This document shows positions 32,940-44,520 of a stretch of 64,000 bases of DNA, in pieces. Made by a program: the position numbers and the translations under genes. How positions within the stretch are numbered: position 1 is the first letter of the stretch; each line of letters starts with the position of its first letter. The DNA comes from Polyodon spathula (lineage: Eukaryota > Chordata > Actinopteri > Acipenseriformes > Polyodontidae), in NCBI RefSeq assembly GCF_017654505.1, contig NC_054539.1:69073256-69137255 (forward strand). Reading direction: 5' to 3'. Under the pieces are notes generated by a model, which was not told the DNA's origin, searched no databases, and saw only the letters and a list, made by a program, of their open reading frames with translations.

Positions 32940-33398
32940 AAATGGCTATTATTCCCCACAAACTTTGCTTTTGTGACCAGGACAGTGATATTTCAAAATA
33001 TCACTATTTCCAATGGGAAAACGGGCAAATGTGTGTCTTTTCGTTCACATAAAGTCAGAAAAAAACAACATATGAATCCAATACTGTAAATATCGTATAA
33101 TCGAAAATCTCGAAAAACTACTCACTTCTAAATCTTTTGTAGTCATTTTTGTATTACTTTAGTATAAATACATGTTAATTTGGATTCATGTGTTGTTTTT
33201 TTCGGACTTTATGTGAACGAAAAGACATTTGCCCGTTTTCCCATTGGAAATAGTGATATTTTGAAATATCACTGCCCTGGTCACAAAAGCAAAGTTTGTG
33301 GGGAATAATAGCCATTTTCTATACTTTTGAGGCATAAGCAATTAGGAAATAACACTTACTACCCAGGAACAAAAAAAAATAATAATAATTGTTACACG
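32940..33398. mobile_element. Foldback MITE, right copy (near-complete palindrome)
   Basis: The left arm, about 32940-33080, starts AATGGCTATTATTCC. It is mirrored by the right arm, about 33180-33320, ending GGAATAATAGCCATT. The arms are about 140 bases and nearly identical apart from scattered changes. The outermost 65 bases (AGTATAGA..CCTGGGTAG) are present only on the right, so the left end is truncated. About 100 bases at the centre again contain the TATAATCG segment. Transcripts would fold into a long hairpin. Superfamily unknown. Confidence 0.78.
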
Positions 33399-34519
33399 GT
33401 GAAATCGATATGAAAAATGTGAGAATTAGTTGTATGCAGAGCTCAATAACTGCTAGTGGTGCACAAAAGCAGCATTTCAGTACAATAATCTTAGCATCTG
33501 TGAATTCAAAGTTTTGCAGTGTTTAGGGTTTCAATAATAAAAGCCTACATACTGCATGTATACGCTGGAAGATAGGGTCATTCTGTGAAATGAGCCATAT
33601 TATGATGAGCAACAACATGTGACAGGTTTATTGTGTTTTAGAAGAAAATAAAATAAGCTGTAACGTTTTAAATGTACATTCAACTGTGTTTCTAGTTTTA
33701 ATTTTACACAAAAAGGCGGCTTCATGAGGAACTAGGAGCTCGATATTGACGGATACAGATAGACTAAACGGAATCAATCTGGAAATGGAAATGCTGATGC
33801 AGGAGGAATGTCTCCAATGCTCCCACAGTATTGTTCAGGACTCGTGCTTTCACTTCCCTTGTTGAGTCATCAATGATCCTTTCCAAGTATACACTTCCCT
33901 ATTCAGATCGAAAGCTTTGAACTTTTCTTGTGCAAAAAATTGAATGTGACACTGGTACAGCATCTGCTGGGCGAGACAACCAATTGCAGCAGCCTACCCT
34001 CTCAGCACAACTCCACAACCAGAGCCTGTGAATCTGGATTCCGATTGGCTAGGTCTTGTTAACGGGTAACAGATGAAGAAAGACAAAGAACTGCGTCTAC
34101 CCATTCACTCTCTGTGCTTGTTAACGTTTATAACACCTATGGGAAAACCTTACTGTTGCGTAGATCTAGTATATCAGTACTGAATCACAATATCGTGCAA
34201 TAATTTGATAACAAATAAAATCCACTGCCAAACATTGAAATGGAAAAACACTGGAAGACAGTATATTGTTATTGTTTGGATAGTGACACAGCCAGACTGT
34301 TTTCATTAATGATTTAGAAACGTTAGGCCAGGAAATGATAAGCTAGTATGGTTTTCTACAGAAGCATGCTTATTAAACATTATACAAAAGGATCGAACAG
34401 GTATTTGATAACGCCTGTATCAAATTAGTATTATAGCCTTCATTTGTACAGCCAGTCAAGGGCAGGGAAAGCCTAATGATAACCGTTTCTCAAGATACTG
34501 TTAAAATGTTACATTCATT
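33399..34519. other. Intergenic sequence beyond KLF11, no gene
   Basis: No conserved coding exon was found. Part may be distal KLF11 3' UTR if a distal poly(A) site is used. Confidence 0.45.
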
Positions 34520-34922
34520 CTTGTTGCTATGAAATATTAGAGCTTTATTTTGTAAAAATGTTTATTAAATATCATGTAAAGTGATACAGTACATAACCAC
34601 AGTGAATCTTTTACATAATCATAGCATTTTAACATTTGCGTAAAAATATTCCAATTAATAAATGCAATTCAGTACATACTTTCATATATAGATATACACA
34701 GATACATACATTGAGACATCCATACATAGACGAGGACTTCACACAAAGTCTTTGGCAAAAGAGTGCAATCTTTTTTGCAAGATTATTTACAACACAGCAC
34801 ATTTTTCCTTTAAAAATCGATAAGCAAGTTCAGTGCAAGGTCTGCTTTCCATAAGCTAGTAGCAGTCTTTCTTTACAACAAACCGCCAGACTCCTACCAA
34901 CTTGCATATGTAAGCGGATGGG
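34520..34922 (-). other. KLF11: KLF11 3' UTR with two poly(A) signals
   Basis: The minus strand has AATAAA at 34561-34566 and 34544-34549 (TTTATT on plus), about 360-380 bases after the stop. A 3' UTR of about 400 bases is therefore plausible; it is an inference from the signals alone. Confidence 0.45.
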
Positions 34923-37900
34923 TTATTTTGAAGCAGGAGCAAGCACACCTAGGGGAAGAACGCGGTTTGAAGCAGAGTGCTTCTCTGTGGTTATTCTGTT
35001 CAGTTTTCCCACTTCAGTTTGCCAGTTCGGAACTCTCTTGGTGGTCATGTGACGGCGAGCATGTTTTGTCAGGTGGTCGCTGCGCATGAAGCGTCGATCA
35101 CACACGGGGCACGCAAACTTCTTTTCTCCGGTGTGAGTCCTACGGTGGCGTGACAGCTCATCGGAGCGTGCAAACTTTTTATCACAGCCTTCCCAATTGC
35201 AGCTGAACGGTTTTTCACCTAAAAATAAATAAGCACAAAATTACCTAAAACAATGAAAAACCTTTAGTCATATATTTTTAACAACCCAACTTAGAATGAC
35301 ACCAGTACAAATCCACTAAGGCTTGTACCAGTTTTACTGACATTAAAATATATTTCCAACACATATACAATACAGGTGGATCTAGTAAGAAGCAGTACTT
35401 GTATCCAACCCTAACCCTAGCCTGACCTTCAAACTGATTCGCAGACCTCCTTCAGTGGTATTTTATCTAGCGATATTAACAAGGTGCTAGTATTAAAATC
35501 CACCACCTGTTTTGATTATTAACAAGACCCCATGGTGCTCCCATTTTTAGAGACAAGCTTTTGTCCTTACCTAGTTTTAAAGTTTCTATGGAAAAATACA
35601 TACATGTACTGCAAACATCAGCAACTGATTCTGTTGATAGTTATTATTTCTAAAGAACACATTTATGTATCTATTTACCTGTGTGAGTGCGAAGATGTGC
35701 TTTGAGGTGGGAACTTTTGAAATAGGTCTTTCTACAACCTGGGAAGTTGCAAACATAATTCCGTCTCCGACAAAAGTCCACCTGCGATGTACAGCTGGGA
35801 CCTGAAGGCAGGAAGACTGGCGCAGGAGCCAGGGGCAGTAACTTTGTGTTCCCAAGGGTCATTACGGTTTGTGGGCACTGAGGAAGTGGTCCAACATGGG
35901 ACTGTGGAAGGACAAACATGACAGTGCCTTGTGGTACCACTTGGCCTCCCATAAGGAATGGCTGTGAAAAAGGAGACATCTGGGGTAAAATGGGTTTGAC
36001 CCTACTTGGCTGTGCCTGTGCAGTCTGGATGAAAGTGGGTATATTTCCAGCATGACTGCCTGCATGGTTCATTTGGCAGATTACAGGAGGGCTAGCCACA
36101 GGAACAGAAGGCATGGGGCTGGCTGTAATTTTATTTTCAGTTCCCCTGCTGTGTTCTGGCACTACTGAGGACGGTGCTAGTGCAGGCAATTTCTGTTGGT
36201 CCTGCTTTTCTGAACAAGACACAGAATGCATTTCGTTTGGAGCAGGATTTCTCACGCAGTCCTGTACAGTCTTTAAGACGGTATGTTTGCTGTGCTGCTG
36301 GTGCTGCTCTGCTGAAGGAATGTGCTGGCAAGGGGAGCTGTCAGCAGTGTGACGTATTACGCTGGTTGCCATGGCTCTGCAGGGACGGGAAGCAGTCTGT
36401 TGCTGGGGTGACTTCTGGGTGGAACACGCTGTGAAATCTACCAGAGCAGGCCTCGCACAGCCAGATACGGTGCTGCTTGATAAACCAGTTGAGCAAATGC
36501 CTGAGTTTACAATGACAGTTTTTGGTACAAAAAAACTCAACGGTGAAGATGTAAGGATTGAGGTGGCTGTGGATGCCTCAGCAGAGTTAGGGCTGTGTGG
36601 TGGTGTCATACACTAAAAGATAAGAAAATAATAATAATAATAATAACAACAATCACAATAACAATAATAATAATGCATCAATTGACCAACAGCAATTTCA
36701 GTTTAAAGGTTAATTCTCTAAGATTTAAACACTCAAATAATAATGTTACAAACACTGTGTCAAACATGCAAATGAGTCAAGTAGATCCTGGGTGAGTCTT
36801 TGCGGTGTGCCTAGAACGCACTGAGCTCTAAAATTGGGTATTTACAGCAAGGGTTTGAAATCCGACTTCTCCTGCACCCCGTCCTGGATTCCAGGTATGC
36901 TGCATTACTGAAATACAATTTCAATGTGTTTTCACAAACAGGTCCCACTTAAATCCCACTGATCAGACATTAGATTAACTATCAAGGGATACTGACACCA
37001 CTATAGGTGAGGAGCAGTTTATTAAATAGGGCCTGGGTGCTCAGACACCTGTACTAAATTGAGGCTAGAGGGTGCAGAACTACAGTTTCTAACCCTGCAG
37101 CTAATCATGTGTTTTTAACTTTAAAACAAAAGAAGTAACCCAACTTCAGACCTGTATTAGAATTGCAATGTGCAGTTCAAACTTTCTTAAAGTGTTACAA
37201 TGCAGATATGTGATTTTGAAAGATTGCACTGTACTGTACTTCTCACTGTTACTTACCAGCGATGAACACAAAACGAAGTCCTTCTGTAGTTCCACTAGGG
37301 TCTCTGTCTGAATTAGTGAGTCACAAGAATCCGAGGCTGGGGTGAGCGGCCTCGCCCTGAACTGGTCCTGCCTTTGCGCCCTCTGCCCCCCGGAGCTCAT
37401 ACACAGAAGAGCCTCTACCGCCTCGAAATCGTTCTGTTCCAGCGTGCTGCAGGCGGAGCGCTCGCTGTCGTGGCGCTTTCTTTCCATGATAGATTCACAG
37501 ATATCCATTATGTCAACCTTAACAAAAGAAAATAATGCGTAACTGACTGGGAGTGCACCTCAACAGATAAACCTAAAAAAAAGATGTCAATACATTTTCT
37601 GGTGCAATACTCAAGAATGTACTGCAATGTACACAGGGCTTCTCAATTAAAAGATTTGTTACCCAATTCATGTTGAAATAACCCCTTACCCCGTTAAACA
37701 AATAAATAAAATACCTGCAAAAAAATACCCAGTGCAGCTGGGCAATGTCCCGCCTTCCTGGCTTGTATCTCGCATTGATTTGTTCTGAATACTGTAAACC
37801 CACCCCACACACTGAGTGGCAGCACATTCATACATTTCTATTGGAGGATTGTAACAAACTATATTACAGTACGATAGGGAGTATTTCCACGCTCATGGAA

Positions 37901-37967
37901 TTAAAAACCAGAATTACAAATTGTGGTTAAATATAAAAAAAATAAAAAATAAAAAAATGGCTAAACA

Positions 37968-38009
<42 letters not shown>

Positions 38010-39880
38010 ACCCCCCCCTCACCCACCCCCATAAGGATTTCATTGTGGACGAAAGGAAACGTACAAAGCGTTTAAGTACTGTCGAGATGCTATACACATT
38101 GTGACAGAAAAAAACGAAAACAATGTCATACAGTATATAAAAAACGACCCCCCCTCAAAAAAAAACAATTTACATATAACTCGAAGATATCTAAAAATAA
38201 ACCACCTAAAAATTAAATGAATAAAAACCGAAAAACAGAAGTCCTAAGTAAACACTAGGAATTTGGGAATCGCTGGAAAGCTTCACATTTCACACTAGTA
38301 CATAATAATGTATTTGTAATGTATCTACGCCAAACAATTTCTGTAGCTCGGTAAGTCGTTTTGAGTTCATAGTATCTCTAGTTATCTCTTTCAAGAAAGC
38401 GACACTGAACCGAAGTTTAACTTGTCAAGACAGGGTGCCCATCAGTACCTTCATATATGCTTAGTTTACGTGAAACCGGGACATTCCAATTATAAAAACA
38501 TTACGAATGCAAATTAAACAGAACTTTAAAAACATAATTGATGCATCAAATTGATTCAAACAAAGAAACTGTTTACTAGGTGACCGATGTGAACAAAGTG
38601 GCAAGACCAAAGAAAACCCTATGGCATTATTTTCTTTGGTGGCAAAGTATTCTTCGAGACTGGATAAACTATCCCCTATACTTACAAAGAGAGGAATACA
38701 GAAGGTGTAATCCATTCAAAAGAACAGCACGGAGCAAACACATCCGAGAATGCCTTTTGAAATAGGATGAACATAATGAATCTGTTAATTAAGGACATCT
38801 GTCTCCGGTAATAACATTGATAAGAATTATAAACTAGTGCTGTAGTAATACGTGTTGGTGTTGCTGTTCTTGTTTGAGGCACCTTCAGCGAACAGGAAAA
38901 CGTCTGTAACTACACTTCCGTCAAGATCAGGTAAAATAGGTACAGTCTGCAATCTGAGTCACAGACAGCGGCTAACACGAGATTATATAACTGGCACTCT
39001 TTAGCAAAGTTCTGTGTCTTTGTTGCTGATCTACTCTTACAGCACACCCTACAATTTAATCGAAAGCAAGAGAACCTCCCATTGCAAAACATATTATCAG
39101 ACTGTGTGACATCACCGGGCAAACAGCCTGGCGAGAGCAACAGGCGTGGATCCACAGGGGGAAAAAAATAAATACATCAGGAACTATCCATTTCCAGCGT
39201 GCACCCCCTGTAGTACAAGTAGTTCACTCTTACTGAAACCACCCTCACAAATACATGGCAATAACGGTTTTGCCAAACCCAGGCTATGTATGTGCTGTGA
39301 ATTGCCCTGCTCCATTTGTTTTCTTCCTTTTTCTCTAACAGGAATAACTTTTCATAATGTGCGGCCACGATTTTAAAAACAGCACATAAACACGTTTCAG
39401 CGTTTACAAATATTGTTCTTTATAATGCATTCAGCAAAATCTTACTCAAAATGGCAATCAGTATCTACGGTAATATCGCAGGTATGTGTTTTAATAGGTT
39501 GCATTCGGGGAGTAACATTGTAATTATAATAGTGTATAATGTAGAGAAATGACCATCTTTAATACAGAAGCGTTTTTTTGTTAATCAAGTGTTGCAAATG
39601 GCAATATAATCTCTGCAAAACTAGACCCGTTACCTCTACAGAAATCGGCAGTTGTAATCTACAGAAATGTAGTAACAGTTACATAACTTGAGGTTCTTTT
39701 AGCATCAGTTAAAGTAAAAAATGAAAAACTTTACCATAAGAATAGCATCTCCTCTACTGATAGAGCGGAACAAAAGGCTACTGATAAAATGGAATATAAT
39801 GAAATATGCCATTCATAGAAAAATATGAAGCCATACATTGCATACAACATTACTGTACTTACCCCACTCGCGTCTTCCAT
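34923..39880 (-). CDS. KLF11: Krueppel-like factor 11 (TIEG2)
   Basis: TGF-beta-inducible Sp1-like zinc-finger repressor binding GC boxes in the nucleus. Four coding exons (minus): 39863-39880, 37257-37517, 35679-36612 and 34923-35218. They sum to 1509 bases, 502 aa (human 512), with all junctions GT-AG and in phase. Exon 1 encodes only MEDASG. Exon 2 starts with [19 protein letters not shown], the Sin3-interacting domain (about residues 7-25), then the conserved [11 protein letters not shown] and RPLTP segments. Exon 3 is the long Ser/Pro-rich repressor region and ends in zinc finger 1 (from about residue 379). Exon 4 has fingers 2 and 3, with the KLF linkers TGEKPF and TGEKKF, then [12 protein letters not shown]. 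That tail, with EVGKLNRI, separates KLF11 from KLF10. It lies tandem to GRHL1 and convergent with CYS1. The codon for G405 is split by the intron between fingers 1 and 2. Confidence 0.96.
36628..36674. repeat. (ATA)/(ACA) microsatellite at a KLF11 splice acceptor
   Basis: Imperfect ATA and ACA trinucleotides on the plus strand. Read on the sense (minus) strand these are TTAT/TTGT repeats ending 15 bases before the exon 3 acceptor AG (36613-36614), so they occupy its branch-point and pyrimidine region. Confidence 0.85.
37970..38009. repeat. 40-base C homopolymer in KLF11 intron 1
   Basis: Forty consecutive C on the plus strand, followed by further C-rich sequence to about 38030. The KLF11 sense strand, and hence the intron RNA, carries G40. 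It lies about 450 bases upstream of exon 2. The length may be affected by sequencing error, since poly-C is unstable and hard to read. Confidence 0.9.
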
Positions 39881-40330
39881 TTCAAAGCTCTGACAGGAGG
39901 TCAAACTTCTTAAATAAAAACTGTATAGTCGCTAAGTTAAAACCAGTGCGACCGCTCTGCAGTTACAGCCCTTCGGCATTAAACCCGCTCAACCTCAGCT
40001 GTGTTAATCACAAAAAAGGAAAACAAAATAAAGCGACCCTGGCGGATGGCAACACGCTACCAATCACAACCAAAGGTGTAAAAGCTCTCGACCAATGGGC
40101 GAATAGATAACGCGTGATCAGTGCATGATCGCGGGGTGATTGGAGGAAATAGGGTGCTTGGCTGTAGAAGGCGTGTCGGGGGAGTCCCCGGTGTCAGAGT
40201 GAACCTGATGAACCAAGAGCAGCGAAAGTAGGGGAAAGGTCGCCGCGCGGAGGAGACGCACCGCTGTCTGTGCCAGCGCTCCAGGGCAACAGGACGTGCA
40301 TGTTTTAGCAATGTCTTAAAAGACAACTGC
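39881..40330 (-). promoter_or_regulatory. KLF11: KLF11 promoter and 5' UTR, CCAAT-rich
   Basis: This is the GC-richest block in this part of the window (about 40120-40290, with clustered CG dinucleotides). CCAAT boxes lie at 40060-40064 and 40092-40096 (plus orientation) and at 40139-40143 (minus orientation), 180-265 bases upstream of the ATG. No TATA box is evident, which fits a CpG-island-type promoter. The start site is not determined. Confidence 0.55.
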
Positions 40331-40719
40331 TAAAGTTTTACGCAAATAGTTATCTGGTCATTGTAAAAGGTAGTATTCTGTGATACAGTTTCTGTTACTG
40401 TAACATTGTCGATTCCATAAAGTTATCATTTCACTAAATTTGCCTTATATGCCTGGCCTGCCGTTTACCACCAGTAAAGAGAAATTGCAAAAGCTCGCAG
40501 TCCGATTACATCCAACGAAATGTGTTGATTTATTTCTGTTCATGGAACTGCTTCTGCTTAATCAGAGACGTTGTTGAAACCCAGGCACTCATTAACTCAC
40601 TGCGTCCCGTGTTGTGATTTCTAGCTCCAGTTCTGCCAGTTTAGTCAGTCAGAACTTTTAACTTGCTGCACGTGCAATATTAGTAGAATATTCCAGTCAC
40701 GTGGTGGAAATATAAGACT

Positions 40720-41880
40720 AACAGTTGCAGACAAAAGAATTGGCACCCTATACTTACTATAATTCAAGAAAACTTGTAAAATACAAGCATTTAGTAAACA
40801 TTAGCCACCAAAAGAATAGGACTAAGACCAAAATACACAATTTCTGGTTGTTTAACAAACTATCTTTGTAAGAGAAAAACAAAACAAAAACAACACTTAA
40901 CAATTTCAAATATTTGTTCATGACAAACGTATTGCCACCTTTACCGTAAGTCTGTAACATGTAATATAATTAATAAAAAATATATATTCACTGATTGAAA
41001 ACCATTTCACGGCAATTAAACTGCATCATAAAGTCAAGAGCCAGAAAAAGAGGTCATTGTTTCCAACATCTGCTGAAAAATAACATATTGTCAACACAGC
41101 AGATGATGGTCAAGACAAAGGAAATGGCTACAGAACAGTATCAAAGAAATATGCAATACCAACGTCCACAATCACAGCAACGATCAAGAGAACAAATTCA
41201 ACTGAAACGCTTGAAAGAACTGGCGCTCCAAAGAAAATCGCAGGCACAGCAGGGAGGAGAATCATCCGAGCAGCAAAAAACAAATCCGAGATTAAAAGAA
41301 AGATTTAGAAGCATCACATCATACTGCATGCATAGGACTGCACAGAAGAAAACAGAGAAGAGTTGTGTGCACACAGACCTCGCTGCAAACCACTTTTAAA
41401 GAAAATTCATATAACAAACCGTCTTAAATAAGCCAAGAAATATGAGCAGAAATCTGAAGAATTCTTCAACAAAATTCTTTGCTCCGATGAGTCTAAAATA
41501 TAACTTTTCCCCTAAAATGAACCATAGTATGGTTGGAGAAAAAAAAAAAAAGCCTTCAATGAAGAAAATCTTGTAGCTATAGTTAAACATGGAGGTGGTT
41601 CCATCATGCTATGGGAGTGTTTTAACAGTTCAGGGACTGAAGACATTCGTGTGATTGAAGAGCCAGTGAATGCAGTATCAATACATTCTGCACAGTACAA
41701 TGATACCTTCTGCTCGTAAGCTGATTAACAGAGTTTATCTTCCAATGCGACAATGACCCAAAGCATACGGCTAAGTCAACTGTGGAATTCTTGAAGAAAA
41801 CAAAGTTATTTAGAGGAGAAGGTATACCAGATATTGTGACAGATTACTTGAACATGTTTTCTAAACCAATAACCTAACTA
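40720..41880 (+). pseudogene. Decayed Tc1-like DNA transposon
   Basis: The left end (ACAGTTGCAGACAAAAGAATTGGCACCC) is a typical Tc1-like terminal repeat. The first 134-codon open segment (40995-41399) corresponds to the N-terminal half of the transposase. Later frames encode recognisable but broken pieces: an SDESK-type motif near 41485-41500, a VKHGGGSIMLWECF segment at about 41583-41625 and a DNDPKHTAK segment at about 41748-41775, all hallmarks of Tc1 transposase catalytic domains. Frameshifts, stops and a poly-A insertion at 41539-41551 separate them. No matching right terminal repeat was found, so the 3' end is truncated. Not functional. Confidence 0.85.
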
Positions 41881-44520
41881 GTTGCTCCAATTTGTGTTCT
41901 TTTACATTCCACAGTAGGTTCCCATCCCCCAGCCTAGAAGCCACTAACATCAGAGCACTGAGACTGTAAACACCCAACCATCAAGGAGGAGAGGGGAGGG
42001 GCTAGGTGACAGACACTGGAGATTGTTTTCAGAACTAGCCAGCGGGAATGTTTGTCATGGCACTTCATAGGGGTCTAAATCTATTTGTTTATTATTTTTA
42101 CCTTTACGATCATTATGTCCAGAGACCGATAAATTACTGCTGACGGAGCCATTGTCAATTATGGAGGCTTCAGACAGACTTGAGTGAATGCGTATCTTGT
42201 TATTAGGAAATTATCTCTGCATAATATTTCTACACAACGAGAGCGAATGTGAGATTCCAGCTACTTAACTTATCCTATATGTTAATATATAACTATATGT
42301 TAATATATAACATTCACATCTGATTACTATGGAGTAGAAAAGTATTCCTGGACTCTGCAGCTTCCATAATTGTCTCAATCAAAACTACAGCAAGAGCTCT
42401 ACTTATATAATATCAACATGGGGTGGATGCTGTGAGAAACTAGAACCCAGAAGTATATACAAAGTATATACATTAATTAAAAAGTGTATTCCAGTTTGAG
42501 ATGGTCCTGCCGGTATAGTAATAAGACCCCTTTATGTAACCACTCAGTCTGGTTAAGTGCCACAGGTTCACCTTGGAATTATTGACTAATTACCCCAAGA
42601 AGAAAGCCTGAAAAAAAGCATTTTAATTAATTTTAATAACTGACCATCAAAGGAGAAAATCAGCATTTATTCATTATAAGAAAAGTGGATGTAACGACCC
42701 TGTTAAATGTCAATAATGCCAATCAATTTATGCCAGCAAAGTAAAGACACCACCTCAGACTCCACAATTGCCATAAAAGCAGTACAGTTATGCAAGCTGT
42801 CTTTAAGTTGTTGTTGGAAACTTGAAGTGTAACATGAGCCTGACCTGCAGTAACACTTGAACGCGATGCTGTTGAGCAATGCTCGGGTAGCTTTAGGCAT
42901 GCTCCTTGTTTAGTAAGTGAGGCAAACTGAATGAACCTAGCAAATAAACTAGGGGAAAGGTTACTCTGAACATGCGAGCAAAAAGGGACTAGTAGAATAA
43001 AGACTTTAGCAACAGAATAGGGGTTTCCTCTTGACTACCCAGAGAACTGAACTCGCTTAGGCGAGGCCAGACCGATCGACCTCCAAGGCCGGGAAGTGAG
43101 GGTCTTCCCCCAAGGGGAAACTAAGGAAATATAGTGGATGAACTAAGGTCTCACTGGCTAACTGAAACATCTAGTTGAGAGAGGTCAGACTCAGCTGACG
43201 CTCCGAGGCCACATGGAGAGCCTCGCGATCTATACAGGGAGAACAAAAGCGCTGGAAAAGAGATTAAAGAAATAAACACACAAAGAGGGCAAGGGGCATT
43301 CATCTGTGAATAAAACACTCCACCACTCTCTCTGTCGCCACCTCAGATGTTCTCTGGCTCACAGAAGATGGCGATTTCGTCTCTCAACTGTCAACATGTT
43401 ACCCCTGAACGGCCTCCAAGCCTGCAAATCATTTTCATGCAGACAGCGAGCTACAGTCATTCTGCTGATGCGCGGGTTATTTCTTCCTGGAATATCTCAT
43501 GTTGTAGCCACTGCAGTCTGGAAACGATTACGCAGATGGATCAGTTATCTATGATGGTCCTGGGCCGGTGTGTTGCTTTCCAGGACATGGCCTGTCCCTC
43601 ACAGGGCAGGTTTCCTGGTTTCTGTGGACTAGTCTGCTGATTGTTGAAGCAACAACAATTGGGCAACTCCTCTCACAGACAGGCCGCCTTCAAATCATGG
43701 CAACCAGGCGATCTTTGTTATTCTAGCGGGGCATGGTTGTATGTTTCGCTGTTCTTGCGTTAATTAAAATCATGTCTTTTCGAATGGTTACTTATACAGA
43801 TTCTTAAACAACTCATTTGGGCAATTTTACAATCAACTCAAATACCAAACACAGAGCACCTGGCGTTTTTATGAAATCACATGACTTGAGCTCAGTATTT
43901 TGTTATCCCAAGGAACAATACTACTCAAACAATCAACAAACCTATCTGCTCACTATTAAAAATGTAACTACCCTTATGTATGTGCCCAATGAGCTCCTGA
44001 TGTAAAACTTAGACTGTTGCGTTTTCAGTGTGCATCAGTATATGTTCCACTGCTCCGATACCTAATTATTTAAAGTGTTGTTGTTCAAACGTATAGACTA
44101 TGTGATCTAGAGCAAACGTACCAGCATGCAGCAGTTTAATCATAGTGTTGGATTTAAAATATTTGTGTATCCTGAAAAAAAACAAAGAATGGAAAAATGA
44201 AGATTCTCAGTACAACGAAAGGAGGATCAGCAATAGAATTAATAGAGCTGATGGTTAAGCATTAGGTAGTACTTATCTAAGAAGAATAAGCCCAACAACA
44301 ATAAATTATGCTGTAATACTTCAAGTCCTCGATTGACCTTGGGAATATCTTTTCCAATAACCCAATTTCATCTGGACTATTTTAAGTAAATATTTAGCAG
44401 CATTGTAATAAGTGACCTGTGTTGGGCTTTGAAGTGGGAATGCTGGCACCAGCGAGTAAGCCTTCAGATAGCATGTCGACCCTATTGAGGAAACAGCAAC
44501 AGAGTTTATGATATCATAAA
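41881..44520. other. KLF11-GRHL1 interval, unassigned
   Basis: No conserved gene was recognised. The part at about 43000-43730 is GC-richer than its surroundings and has several overlapping open frames of 80-97 codons on plus (43306-43554, 43347-43640). This looks like a decayed mobile-element body, but I could not name the family and found no terminal repeats. Confidence 0.4.

Noticed and set aside
36113..36616. Plus-strand frames opposite KLF11 exon 3
   Set aside because: They are shadows of the GC-rich KLF11 coding exon.
39840..39880. Six-codon KLF11 first exon as a possible false call
   Set aside because: Kept instead: the donor is a consensus GTAAGT, the phase is correct and other KLF11 genes also start with a very short exon before VDIMDICES.
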